64,000 bases of DNA from Balneolaceae bacterium (GTDB taxonomy: Bacteria; Bacteroidota; Rhodothermia; Balneolales; Balneolaceae). Made by a program: the position numbers and the translations under genes. The stretch covers positions 124,001 through 188,000 of the forward strand of contig JAXHMM010000005.1 of NCBI GenBank assembly GCA_034521445.1. The letters are read 5' to 3'. Of this stretch, positions 17,831 to 26,868 are shown piece after piece. A model generated the notes under the pieces. The model was not told where the DNA came from. It saw nothing but the letters and a program-made list of their open reading frames with translations, and searched no databases. The stretch's first letter is position 1. Each line of letters begins with the position of its first letter.

Positions 17831-18713
17831 ATGATCGTTTCCATGACCGGCTTCGGCCGGGGGGAGGCCGCCGCCGAAGGCTTCTCGCTGACCGCCGAAA
17901 TCAAATCCGTCAACAGCCGCTACCTCGACATCTCCCTGCGGTTGCCCAAGGCCGTCCAGGAGCGCGAGCTCCAGGTCAAGGAACTCATTCAGGAAAAGGT
18001 AAGCCGGGGCAAGCTGTCGGTGACCCTGCGCCTGGACCAGGCCGATACGGGCGAGCCGGAGATCACCTTCAACCCCAGGCTTGTGCGTGGCTACAAGGAG
18101 CTGCTGGACGGGCTGCGGGAGGCCGCCGGCATCGAGAAACCGGTGGAGCTGGACGACCTGATGCAGTTCAGCGAACTATTCGAGTCGCGCGGACAGGACC
18201 CCTCCGAGGTGGAGGCCATCTGGGCAGCTCTCCCGCCAGGCCCTCTGGAGGCCCTGCGAGCAGCTGGTGGAGATGCGCCGCAAGGAGGGCAGCCAGCTGG
18301 AGGAGGACCTCCGCGAGCGGGCCGGCCACATCGACCGGAAGCTGGAGAATATCCGCGCGCTCACCGAAGGGCGCGCCGAGGAGGAGCGCCGCAAGCTCAC
18401 CGAGCGCATCAAGAGCCTGGTCAGCGACGACAGTCTTGATCCCGAGCGCCTGGAGATGGAAGTGGCCATCCTGGCCGACAAGATGGACATCACCGAGGAG
18501 ATCGTGCGCATGCAGTCGCACCTGAAGTTTTTCCGGGAGGCCCTTGGCCAGAAGGAGGCCGTGGGACGGCGACTCAATTTCCTGAGCCAGGAGATGAACC
18601 GCGAAATCAACACTATCGGCTCGAAGGCCAACAGCTCCGAGATCTCACGCCATGTGGTGCGTGCCAAGGAGAGCCTGGAACAGATAAGAGAACAGGTGCA
18701 GAACGTTGAGTGA
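17831..18713 (+). CDS. yicC: YicC family protein (frameshifted as sequenced)
   Basis: Together the two frames encode a full YicC-family protein of about 293 residues. The N-terminal domain starts IVSMTGFGRGEA and contains EIKSVNSRYLDISLRLPK, and the C-terminal DUF1732 half runs from VEMRRKEGSQLEEDL to the end, with the typical REALGQKEAVGRRLNFLSQEMNREINT. YicC proteins are linked to RNA turnover and stationary-phase survival. The frame breaks between EVEAIWAA and VEMRRKEG (about 18228-18266). One extra base is the simplest explanation, though the intervening sequence is poor enough that a second indel is possible. It lies upstream of gmk, rpoZ and coaBC, the usual neighbourhood. Confidence 0.88.
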
Positions 18714-19287
18714 GCAGCCCAAGGGAAAGGTGATCATTGTGGTGGCCCCCAGCGGCTCCGGGAAGACCACCATCGCGCGCATGCTGCTGGAGGAGATGGA
18801 CAAGGTTCGCTTCTCCGTATCGGCCACGACGCGGCCGGCGCGCCCGGGCGAAAAGCACGGGGTGGATTATTTTTTCCTCTCGGAGGAGGAATTCGACCGA
18901 AAAATCAACGACGGGGGCTTCCTGGAGTGGGAATATTACAACGGAAAGCGTTACGGAACCCTGCGCTCGGAAGTTGATAAACTTATGGAAATGGGGTATT
19001 TTCCCCTGCTTGACATTGAAGTGAAAGGCGCCCTCAACGTCAAGCGGATGTACGGCAGCCAGAGCCTGGCCGTTTTCATCCAGCCACCCTCCCTGGAGGA
19101 ACTGGAACGGCGCCTGGCAGGACGCGGAACGGAGGACGAGCAGACCCTTGCCTCGCGTCTCAAGTTGGCCAGGAAGGAGATGCAGTACGCCGACCGTTTC
19201 GACCATACGGTGGTAAACGACGAGCTGGAGGAGGCCTTCCAGCAGGTCAAACAGATTGTAGAACTTTTTATAGCAGACAAACCCTGA
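18706..19287 (+). CDS. gmk: Guanylate kinase
   Basis: A 193-residue kinase that converts GMP to GDP with ATP. The P-loop is APSGSGKTTIARML (residues 13 onward). SVSATTRPARPGEKHGVDYFF is the GMP-binding segment, followed by FLEWEYYNGKRYGT and DIEVKGALNVK, and the lid contains RLAGRGTEDEQTLASRL. The gene begins with TTG overlapping the last codons of yicC. No ATG is available before the P-loop, so this start is likely correct. Order yicC-gmk-rpoZ-coaBC is conserved in many bacteria. Confidence 0.96.
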   Translation: MSEQPKGKVIIVVAPSGSGKTTIARMLLEEMDKVRFSVSATTRPARPGEKHGVDYFFLSEEEFDRKINDGGFLEWEYYNGKRYGTLRSEVDKLMEMGYFPLLDIEVKGALNVKRMYGSQSLAVFIQPPSLEELERRLAGRGTEDEQTLASRLKLARKEMQYADRFDHTVVNDELEEAFQQVKQIVELFIADKP

Positions 19288-19290
19288 GCC

Positions 19291-19584
19291 ATGGCTATTA
19301 AGACACTAGACGTTGAAAAACTCAACAAGGACACAGGCAACCAGTACGAGCTGATCGCCATCATGTCCAAACGCAGCCGCCAGATTGCAGCCCAGGAAAA
19401 GCTGCAGCTGGACGAGAAGCTGAAGTATTTCGAAGGTTTCGAAGACGAGGACGAATTCTCCTTCAACGAAGAGCAGGAAAACATTTCCAAGGAGTTCGAA
19501 AAGCTTCCCCACGCCACACAGCGCGCCGTGGAAGAGATGCGGCAGGGTGAGATCTACTTCCGCTACCCGCAGGACGAAGAATAA
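19291..19584 (+). CDS. rpoZ: RpoZ/omega-like RNA polymerase subunit
   Basis: A 97-residue protein directly between gmk and coaBC, the standard place of rpoZ. VEKLNKDTGNQYELIAIMSKRSRQIAA resembles the omega segment that clasps the beta' subunit C-terminus, including the NxYExxxxxxKRARQI-like pattern. The C-terminal part is acidic (EGFEDEDEFSFNEEQEN), and LPHATQRAVEEMRQGEI replaces the usual proteobacterial tail. The match to classical omega is partial, so the call rests on both the N-terminal motif and gene order. The likely role is RNA polymerase assembly or stability. Confidence 0.82.
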   Translation: MAIKTLDVEKLNKDTGNQYELIAIMSKRSRQIAAQEKLQLDEKLKYFEGFEDEDEFSFNEEQENISKEFEKLPHATQRAVEEMRQGEIYFRYPQDEE

Positions 19585-19599
19585 CCTCTCCCACCTGAT

Positions 19600-20831
19600 A
19601 TGCTTTCCGGCAGGCGGATCATACTCGGCGTGACCGGGGGAATTGCAGCCTACAAGGCTGCTTTTCTTTTACGTGCCCTGCAGCAGGAGGGCGCCGAAGT
19701 GCGGGTGACCATGACCCGCGCCGCCACCCGCTTCGTGGGCGCCGAGACCTTCGCCACTCTTTCCGGCAGTCCCGTGGGCGTCGACATTTTCCCCGACGAT
19801 TCTGATCCCGATTCGTGGACCCGCCACATCGCATGGGGCGAATGGGCCGACCTCTTTCTCATTGCCCCCTGCACGGCCAACACCATGGCCAAGATTGCCG
19901 GCGGACAGGCCGACAACATGCTCGCCTCCACCCTGCTTGCGGCCCGCTGCCCCGTGCTGCTCTGTCCCACCATGGACGGGGAGATGTACCGGGCGCCCGC
20001 CACCCGGCGCAACTTGCAGACGCTCCGAACTACGGCTACCATATTCTGCAGCCCGAAAGCGGCTACCTGGCCAGCGGACTGGAGGGAAGGGGTCGCCTGC
20101 CGGAAACCGACGCCATCCTGGCACGCTGCCGCGAGATCCTGGAGGCCGCGGGCGCCGCCGGGGCGGACCGGGAGGAGCTGGAAGAGCGGCCCCTGGACGG
20201 AAAAAAGGTGCTGGTCACCGCCGGACCCACCCGGGAATTTATAGATGCCGTGCGCTTTATCTCCAATCCCAGCTCCGGGCGCATGGGCTTCGCCATGGCG
20301 GAGGCGGCCCGCGACCTGGGCGCCGAAGTCACCCTGCTGCACGGTCCCGTGAGCCTGGACCCTCCCGTCGGCGTGTCCACCCGAACCTTCACCAGCGCGG
20401 CGGAGCTTTTCGAAGAGGTGAAAGAGCACGCCGGACACGACGTGGTGATCATGGCCGCGGCGGTATCCGATTTCAGCCCGGCCAGCCCGGAGGAGGGAAA
20501 GATCAAGAAAGACAAGGCCTCCCCCTCTCTGGAGCTGCTCCCCACGGATGACGTGCTGGCCTGGCTGGGCGAAAACCGGCTGGAGGGACAGACCCTTATC
20601 GGCTTCGCGATGGAGACCGAAAAGCTGGTGGAGAACGCCTCCGTGAAGCTCAGAAAAAAGAAGGCCGACTACATCGTGGGCAACGCCCTCAACGAGGAGG
20701 GAGCGGGATTCGGCTCGGAAACCAACCGCGTGGTTTTGCTCAGCGGAAAAGAAGAGCGGGCCTTTGAGGGCACCAAAAAAGAGGTGGCCCACAGGGTGCT
20801 GAAGCACATTTTCGGGAGAAACGGGGACTGA
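19600..20831 (+). CDS. coaBC: Bifunctional phosphopantothenoylcysteine decarboxylase/phosphopantothenate-cysteine ligase (frameshifted as sequenced)
   Basis: The joined frames give a full CoaBC of about 410 residues, which makes 4'-phosphopantetheine for coenzyme A. The CoaC half shows [13 protein letters not shown], the FMN-site Ser/Thr region [35 protein letters not shown] and CPTMDGEMY. The CoaB half shows [41 protein letters not shown] and IKKDK. The frame breaks just after NLQTLR (about 20026): the next frame continues [17 protein letters not shown], exactly as the family requires, so one base is missing. CoaBC is normally essential, which favours a sequencing error over a pseudogene. 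Confidence 0.9.
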
Positions 20832-20883
20832 CGCGGTTCTTCTGCCGTCTTACCCCCCCTGACCGTACGGAACACACGTCCGC

Positions 20884-22648
20884 CTATACATCCACCCTGC
20901 GGTGGGAGGCCGAACCACGTGATTGCCCCCTCTTGAAAGCCAGCGAAAAGTACCCCTGTCCCTCCGACTCCTCCAGCTTCATCTCCCCTTCAAGCTGCTC
21001 CGCCAGCTTGCGTACCAGGGTCATTGCAAGAGCCTCCTCCCCGTCCCGGGGACCGACCGGCTTGCCACCCCCCGCGGCCCTGACCTCCATGTGCATCGTG
21101 TCCTCTTCGCTGTAGATGCAAATTCCCATCCTGCCATCCCGGTCACCCGCAAAGAGGGTGTGGTGGTAGTGGTTGATCAGCTCGTTGAGGAGCATGGCGC
21201 AGGGAATGGCCTGGTTGATGTTCAGGTCGATGTCCTCCACGTCCAGCTCAATCTCCACTTCGGCGGGGAGGATCGCATCTCGCGGTTGAGGGCCACCAAC
21301 CTGTCAAAATAACCGGAGAGGGGCAGCCTGGTGTAGTCCTCCGCCCGGTAGAGCATCTCGTGCACCAGCGCGATGGTCTTGATACGCTTGAGGCTGTTGC
21401 TGAGCACCTCCGCCACGCGCGGGTCCTCCTCGTCAAATACCTGCACCTCCAGGAGGGCCGAGATAACCGCCAGGTTGTTTTTAACGCGGTGGTGGACCTC
21501 TTCGAGCAGCATCTGCTTTTCCCGGAGAGAGTTACGCAGGCGCGCTTCAGTTCTGCTTGCGCTCGCTCACATCACGCACGATGCCCTGCACGTACTCCTC
21601 GTCGTGGAAAGTGATGGTGTTCAGGCTCACCTCGGTCGAGACCACCTGGCCGCCGGCGGTCCGATGTTCCCACGAAAAGGTGGTCTGACCGGTCCTGTCC
21701 GCCTCGGAAATGTAGTCACGCGCCCGTTCCTCGGAAGTTTTCCCGTCCGGCTGCCGGTGGGGAGAGAAATCCGCCGGCGTGGCCCCCAGAATCTCCTCGC
21801 GTGGACAGCCGAAGAGCTTCTCCGCCTGGCAGTTGCAGTCCACGAAAACTCCCTCCTGCAGGATCAGAATGGAGTCGTTAGCCGACTCGAAAAAGTTTCT
21901 GGTAACGGTGCTCCAGGTGCTTCTGCCTGCTGAGGTCCTCGATCTGCGACATCACCGAAACGAGTCCGCCCTCCCCGTCCCGCAGGGCCGAGGTGTGCAG
22001 GCGTATGGGAATTTCCGCTCCACCGGTATGGTAGAGACGCAGCGTCTGCTGGTGGCGGTCCAGATGCCCGCTGACCATGGCCCGGAGGGTTTGGCGCACC
22101 TTGCCCTCGTCCTCTTCCGGGAGCAGGCCAAGCTCGAAAGGCGAGCGCCCCAGCACCTCCTTCCTGGACAGGCCGGAAATTTCTTCGGCCTGCGGAGACC
22201 ACTCGGTGATCTTCATCTCGCGGTCCAGGCTTACCAGCGCCAGGGGCGAATTGCGCACGTGGTGGCTGAGCTCCTCGTAGGCGAGGCGCGCCCGGCGCTC
22301 CGCCTCCACTGATTCGTTCACGTCGACCAGGGAGACCAGTCGGGCATCGTGTCCCTCGTAGGCATAACGCTGGGAAGTGACCTTTACGTAGAACACCTCC
22401 CCGTCGGAAGCCTTGTGGCGGTGTACGCCCGACTCGTTAATGCCCTGCGGATCTACCTTTCGAAGCGCCTCACGAAACCCGGGCAGATCCTCTTCCGGCC
22501 GGATCTGGTCAATGGCAAGTTCGGTCGCCTCCTTGGCTGAATAGCCGTAGCGCTCCGCGAAGGCGCGGTTTACCCGCAGGATGCGGCGCGTATCCCAATC
22601 GTAGATGAGCATCGGATTGGGATTGGAATCGAATAACAGTTGGTCCAT
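20884..22648 (-). CDS. Multi-PAS sensor histidine kinase, HisKA_2 type (three frameshifts as sequenced)
   Basis: Joining four pieces gives a kinase of about 585 residues. PAS 1 (starts LLFDSNPNPMLIYDWDTRRIL) and PAS 2 (LVSLDREMKITEWSPQAEEISG) are in 21878-22648, and PAS 3 (CQAEKLFGCPREEILG) in 21547-21843. The phosphoacceptor is in LLEEVHHRVKNNLAVISALL (His, HisKA_2 family) and the ATPase in NQAIPCAMLLNELINHYHHT. There are no membrane helices, so it senses a cytoplasmic signal. The reading frame shifts at about 21893 (five T where four fit), 21548 (extra A) and 21272 (one C short), all at or near homopolymers. A canonical G-box is not obvious in the ATPase. No response regulator gene is adjacent. 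Confidence 0.82.
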
Positions 22649-22842
22649 CAGGTTTGGAGCTTCGGGGCCGTACTATCTGAAAGGCGGCCCGATATGTTTT
22701 GCGCCGGCCGCCCAAACGCAGCGTGAAATAAGCTGTAAATTGCCTGTTCCAGGAGAGGAGGACAGGGCTAAATATAAGATATTTTACACTTTTTTTCATT
22801 TTCCGGCCCTGAAAAAGAGAGGAGAATGGGCAGAAACAGGTG

Positions 22843-23985
22843 CTACCAATCCCACTGGTAGGTGCGGTGGGTCTTGTGGTGGTGGCAGCCGAGCGCTTCG
22901 AGACTGCGCTGCATCAGCCAGTTTTTTTCGCTTACCCAGCCACCTTCCAGGTAGTCCAGCGTGGGTGCGGCCCGGTGGGTATATTCGATGCCCCGCGTAA
23001 AGGTGAGGGCTTCCAGTCCCATCTTGCGGAATTTGGGTCGGGTCCCGTAAACCAGGGTACGAAGACGTGTGCATCGGCGCTTGAACCAGAGCAGCTTGGG
23101 GTAGTGCCACCAGCGGAGTCTCCCCCCGGTCTCTTTGGAGATCTCATTGAGGTCGGGAACGCAGACGATAAAGGAGGCAGGCTCGCCGTCTACAAAGGCC
23201 AGCAGCACGCTCTCGGGAATCATCACCGGTTTCAGTTTACGGACCATGTTGCGAACCGTCTGAGAAGTAAGCTCGGTGAAGGTCTCCTCGCGCTCGCTGA
23301 TCTCCTGGCTGCTCCAGGCCTCGTTGTAGATCTGGCGCATGTACTCTGCGTCGCGATAGATATTGCGCTTGTCGATGGGGCGAAGCTCCACGCCGGGACG
23401 GCTTTCGATACGGTCGGTGATGCGCGCCATGCGCTCTGGAATGGGTTTGTCGAAGGAGCGCTTGTAGCTCCAGTGGTCGTCCAGCTTCACCGCCCCGGTC
23501 GCCTCAATGCGCTCCCGGTAGTAGGGCGGGTGGTAGAACATGCCGTAGATGGGCGGCTCGTCGAAATTCTCCACAAGCAGTCCCCAGTAGGTATCGTTCT
23601 CTCCGAAATTGATCGGCCCGCACATGGCCCCGTAATCCCTGCGGCGGTGCCAGTCGCGGGCAAAGCCGATCATGGCGTCGGCCAGCTCCTGATCGTCGTA
23701 CATCTCGATGAAGCCCAGTCCCCCCATCACCGGGTCGTGCACCCGGTCGCGTTCGGGATGGTTCATTACGGCAAAGCGTCCGGCCACCTGCCCGTCCGAC
23801 CATACCAGGTAGCGCTCGCACTCCCCGCGCTTGTGAAAGGGATTTGACCCGGGATCAAAAATGTTCTCAATTTCAAAGCGGAAGGGCGGACACCACTGCG
23901 GATAGTCGCGATAGATGTCGAAGGGCAGCTCGTGGAACAGGTCCACCTGCCCGGCTTCTTCCACTTGTTCGAAACGGAACTTCAT
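22843..23985 (-). CDS. GNAT-fold N-acetyltransferase-like protein
   Basis: A 380-residue cytoplasmic protein. The N-terminal half contains FHELPFDIYRDYPQWCPPFR and GRFAVMNHPERD followed by FIEMYDDQELADAMIGFARDW. The second half has LLAFVDGEPASFIVCVPDLNE, which resembles the acetyl-CoA-binding strand of a GNAT domain, and a C-terminal block LEALTFTRGIEYTHRAAPTLDYLEGGW of the kind seen in long uncharacterised GNAT-like proteins. The substrate is unknown. The start at 23985 is used; the in-frame extension upstream lacks conservation and includes the intergenic region. It precedes the histidine kinase on the same strand with 194 bases between. Confidence 0.68.
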   Translation of the reverse strand: MKFRFEQVEEAGQVDLFHELPFDIYRDYPQWCPPFRFEIENIFDPGSNPFHKRGECERYLVWSDGQVAGRFAVMNHPERDRVHDPVMGGLGFIEMYDDQELADAMIGFARDWHRRRDYGAMCGPINFGENDTYWGLLVENFDEPPIYGMFYHPPYYRERIEATGAVKLDDHWSYKRSFDKPIPERMARITDRIESRPGVELRPIDKRNIYRDAEYMRQIYNEAWSSQEISEREETFTELTSQTVRNMVRKLKPVMIPESVLLAFVDGEPASFIVCVPDLNEISKETGGRLRWWHYPKLLWFKRRCTRLRTLVYGTRPKFRKMGLEALTFTRGIEYTHRAAPTLDYLEGGWVSEKNWLMQRSLEALGCHHHKTHRTYQWDW

Positions 23986-24166
23986 CGGATTCCTGGCTGA
24001 GGCTTGGAGGGGAGCCGTCCGGCGCATTCGGGACGGATCCCGCACTTCGCGCCCAATATCGAAAAAAAAGCATCTAAACGTAAGCGGTCGTTCCCATTGT
24101 TCGTAGATTTACTCTCGCATAACCGCTATTATTGTAGGTTGATGAAACGTCATCTGACAGCCTGTA

Positions 24167-25138
24167 TTGACCGCACACAGAAAAAAACAGCTCCTCGTCC
24201 TGCTCCTGTTCCTCTCCTGCGTGGCCAGCGCATGGCTGCTGGCCACCGCGGAGGACGAGCCACCCCGCCGCCTCGACGACCTGGCCCGGGTGGACTCCCT
24301 GCTTCAGGCCGACTTCCGCGAGTTCTACATCCGGCCCGGGCAGGTGCAGAGCTGGCAGGTGGAGGTGGACAGCAATTTTGCACGCAGGGTCTACCTGGTC
24401 TCCCTTCCCGGCGGCTTTTCCAAGACCCAGCTTCACGCCCGCATACAACGCTCGGTGAACACCTGGGGGATGAGTGCGCCGGCCCGCGTGGTTTTTCCCC
24501 AGCGCGACATGGAGATCCAGCTCATCTGGCGCAACACGGTCGTGCGCACGGTACGTCTGCAGACCGACCCGGAGCTGGAGATGAACCGGAACCTGGCCAC
24601 CATCCTGATTGCCTTCGACTATCCTCCCTCGGAGGAGCTCCAGCAGCGCTTCCGGCAGATGGGCGAGGCGCTCCACCCGGTGATGGCCATCGGGCGGGCG
24701 CTGGAGGCCGGCACCATCCGCCAGGAGTGGCAGGGCGGGGGCGGCCTGACCGAACCCATTCTATGGCTTCGCGACGCCGAGGGACGCAGCGTGCCCGGCA
24801 GCGGGGGTGGGCTCTCCTTGCTGCAGCAGGTGGAGGGCGCCATGCCCCAGGCGCGCGTGCTCAGTTTCGTCCCGGCAGCCTCCTCCGGGGAAGCCCCAAA
24901 CCTTTCGCGCTACGCCCTCGACTTCATCCCCGCATCGCAGGCCCGCGTGATACAGGCCGCCATGGGACGCGCCGACTTCATACGGGCCCTCGACGCCTTC
25001 GCGGCCGAGGCCCAGGCCGGGGAGCGCCCCCTGCTCCTGGTCCACGCCTCAGGGGAGGCCTTCGACTGGCTGCAGGATCGGCTGCCCGAATACAAGCGAG
25101 GGGGACTAACCCTCATACCTCCCCAGCAAGGGCCCTGA
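24167..25138 (+). CDS. Secreted protein resembling divergent polysaccharide deacetylases
   Basis: A 323-residue protein with an N-terminal signal or anchor (QLLVLLLFLSCVASAWLLA). The C-terminal half resembles the divergent polysaccharide deacetylase fold: LATILIAFDYPPSEELQQRF, EALHPVMAIG, a central strand EPILWLRD, and a closing VHASGEAFDWLQDRLPEYKRGGLTLIP. Several metal-binding residues of active family members are missing, so activity is uncertain. The start is unclear: TTG at 24167 is in frame, but an ATG at 24142 would read MKRHLTACIDRTQKK and join the same protein if the seven-A run at 24180 held six. The stop is 4 bases before the lipase ATG, so the two are probably one operon. Confidence 0.55.
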   Translation: MTAHRKKQLLVLLLFLSCVASAWLLATAEDEPPRRLDDLARVDSLLQADFREFYIRPGQVQSWQVEVDSNFARRVYLVSLPGGFSKTQLHARIQRSVNTWGMSAPARVVFPQRDMEIQLIWRNTVVRTVRLQTDPELEMNRNLATILIAFDYPPSEELQQRFRQMGEALHPVMAIGRALEAGTIRQEWQGGGGLTEPILWLRDAEGRSVPGSGGGLSLLQQVEGAMPQARVLSFVPAASSGEAPNLSRYALDFIPASQARVIQAAMGRADFIRALDAFAAEAQAGERPLLLVHASGEAFDWLQDRLPEYKRGGLTLIPPQQGP

Positions 25139-25142
25139 ATCT

Positions 25143-26003
25143 ATGATGGAAAGCATTGAAAACGGCAACTGGCTCCGCAAGCTCCGCCTCCGGGAGTTCC
25201 CGGAACCCGAACTGGTGGAACTGCAGCATCCCGTACTGCTGTGCCACGGCTACGGGGCCATAGCCTCCCTTGTCAAACCCTCCCCGCTCTACGATGTGGC
25301 CCTGCTGATGCGCACCCACGGGGTCAAGGCCTTCGCTCCCAACATCGTGCCCTACGCCAAAATTGAGACCCGCGCCCAGCGCTGGGTGCAAGTCATCGAG
25401 GACCTGGTGGAACGCACCGGAATGTCGAAGTGGAACGTGGTGGCCCACAGCATGGGGGGGCTGGACATGCGCTACGCCATCAGCAAGCTGGAGGCCCGCC
25501 GCCATGTGGCCTCCCTGACCACCGTGAGCACACCTCACCGCGGCACCAGCCTGGCCGAGCTCACCCTTCGCACCCCGGAGGCCATACGCGACAAGCTCGC
25601 AGAATTCCTGGACTGGATGGGCGACCAGGTCTACCCCGGCATCAAGAGCGACTCCATCGGCTCGGCCGAGCAGCTCACGCGGGCCTACGTGCGCGAGCGA
25701 TTCAACCCCGAGGTGCCCGATGTACCGGACATCGCCTACTACTCCTACAGCGCGGGCGTGGGAAAGGGGACGACCGAACCCATCAACATGATCTCGCGCT
25801 ACCAGAACAATCACATTTTCGAGGAGGAGGGCATCAACGATGGGATGGTGTCGGTGGCCAGCGCCCGATGGGGAAAACATATTTCCACCGGGCGTCTCTC
25901 CCACATGGAGCAGATGAACATGCGCATCAAGGATGACCGCCGCATGCTCTTCGACTCTTTTTGGCTTCAAGTCTTAAAAGTCTTAAAGTCTGAAAGTCTG
26001 TAA
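25143..26003 (+). CDS. Triacylglycerol lipase/esterase, alpha/beta hydrolase
   Basis: A 286-residue alpha/beta hydrolase of the bacterial lipase type. The oxyanion strand reads VLLCHGYGAIAS, the nucleophile elbow VVAHSMGGLDMRYA (Ser about residue 107), the catalytic Asp is probably in INDGMVSVASARWG and the His in LSHMEQMN. VSTPHRGTSLAEL is the segment after the nucleophile typical of the I.1/I.2 lipase families. No signal peptide is visible, so it may act inside the cell. The last dozen residues (LQVLKVLKSESL) are encoded by the start of an AAGTC repeat array, and the TAA lies inside that array, so the C-terminus may have been altered by repeat arrival. Confidence 0.85.
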   Translation: MMESIENGNWLRKLRLREFPEPELVELQHPVLLCHGYGAIASLVKPSPLYDVALLMRTHGVKAFAPNIVPYAKIETRAQRWVQVIEDLVERTGMSKWNVVAHSMGGLDMRYAISKLEARRHVASLTTVSTPHRGTSLAELTLRTPEAIRDKLAEFLDWMGDQVYPGIKSDSIGSAEQLTRAYVRERFNPEVPDVPDIAYYSYSAGVGKGTTEPINMISRYQNNHIFEEEGINDGMVSVASARWGKHISTGRLSHMEQMNMRIKDDRRMLFDSFWLQVLKVLKSESL

Positions 26004-26110
26004 AAGTCTAATAAGTCGGGAAGTCGAAAAGTCTGTAAAGTCTGTAAAGTCCGCCGACTTCTGGACTTTCCGACTTTTCGACTTATTAGACTTTATGACT
26101 TAAAAGACTT
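25969..26110. repeat. AAGTC octamer-type array, inverted (array A)
   Basis: Ten copies of AAGTC on the plus strand (25969-26051) with spacings of 8, 9 or 10 bases, then a CGCC turn and seven copies of the complement GACTT (26056-26110). The halves are partly complementary; the 12-base stretch TCTAATAAGTCG has a perfect inverted partner, so the transcript could fold into a long hairpin. The array lies between convergent lipase and surE and contains the stop codons of both. A 22-base block here recurs unchanged in array C (about 40193-40214). Possible roles are a bidirectional terminator or a mobile miniature repeat. Confidence 0.9.
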
Positions 26111-26867
26111 CGTTGTCTTTGACTTGTTGCAGCAGGTTGTAGGCGGTCATGTCGTACTGTATGGGCGTCAGCGAGGCATAGCCCCTCTCGAGCACGTTGA
26201 CGTCGATGTCCTCGCCCTCCTCCAGCAGCTCCATGCGGCCGGTGAGCCAGTAGTAGGACCGGTTGTTGGGGTCCACGCGTCCCTCGAATTCCTCCACGTA
26301 GCGGCTGTTGGCCTGCCGCGCCCAAAGTATGCCCTTCAGGGGACCCGGAGGTACGTTCAGGTTGAGGGTGATGCCGCGGGGCAGTCCCTGGTTCAGAATA
26401 TAACGGATCACCTTGCCGGCCGCCTCGCGGGCGCCGGAGAGGTTGGCCTCCTCCCCGTAGTCGGTGCAGCTGACGGCCAGGGAGGGATAGCCCAGGATAG
26501 TGCCTTCGGTGGCGGCGCTGACCGTTCCCGAATAGAGAATGTTGATGCCGGCGTTGCTGCCGTGGTTGATGCCGCTGACCACCAGGTCGGGCTTGCGTTG
26601 CATGAGCTGGTCGTGGGCCAGCTTCACCGAGTCGGCCGGCGTGCCGGTGACCGCCTGCCCGTGGAAGCGCCCGTCAATCTGGAAGGAGCGCGAGCGCAGG
26701 GGCGTACTCACGGTAACGGCGTGTCCCACAGCGCTCTGCTGGCGGTCGGGGGCGATAATCTCCACCTGGCCGTATTGGTCGGCAACCTCGGCCAGGGCCT
26801 TGATGCCGGGAGAGAAGATGCCGTCGTCGTTGCAGACCAGGATGACGGGTTCTTGGGGACTGCTCAT
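26100..26867 (-). CDS. surE: 5'/3'-nucleotidase SurE
   Basis: A 255-residue nucleotidase that removes phosphate from nucleoside monophosphates under stress and in stationary phase. N-terminal LVCNDDGIFSPGIKAL holds the metal-binding Asp pair, APDRQQSAVGHAVT follows with the second metal-site region, and SGINHGSNAG carries the conserved Asn and Ser residues. The ATG at 26867 directly precedes the SurE motif; the longer frame upstream is inside panB. The stop and last sense codons (GAA GTC TTT TAA) lie in repeat array A. It is the last gene of menG-fabZ-panB-surE, one base after panB. Confidence 0.94.
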   Translation of the reverse strand: MSSPQEPVILVCNDDGIFSPGIKALAEVADQYGQVEIIAPDRQQSAVGHAVTVSTPLRSRSFQIDGRFHGQAVTGTPADSVKLAHDQLMQRKPDLVVSGINHGSNAGINILYSGTVSAATEGTILGYPSLAVSCTDYGEEANLSGAREAAGKVIRYILNQGLPRGITLNLNVPPGPLKGILWARQANSRYVEEFEGRVDPNNRSYYWLTGRMELLEEGEDIDVNVLERGYASLTPIQYDMTAYNLLQQVKDNEVF

Positions 26868-26868
26868 G

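Noticed and set aside
19600-20831. Programmed ribosomal frameshift in coaBC
   Set aside because: No slippery heptamer with downstream structure is evident at 20026, and nearby genes carry similar single-base errors, so a sequence error is simpler.
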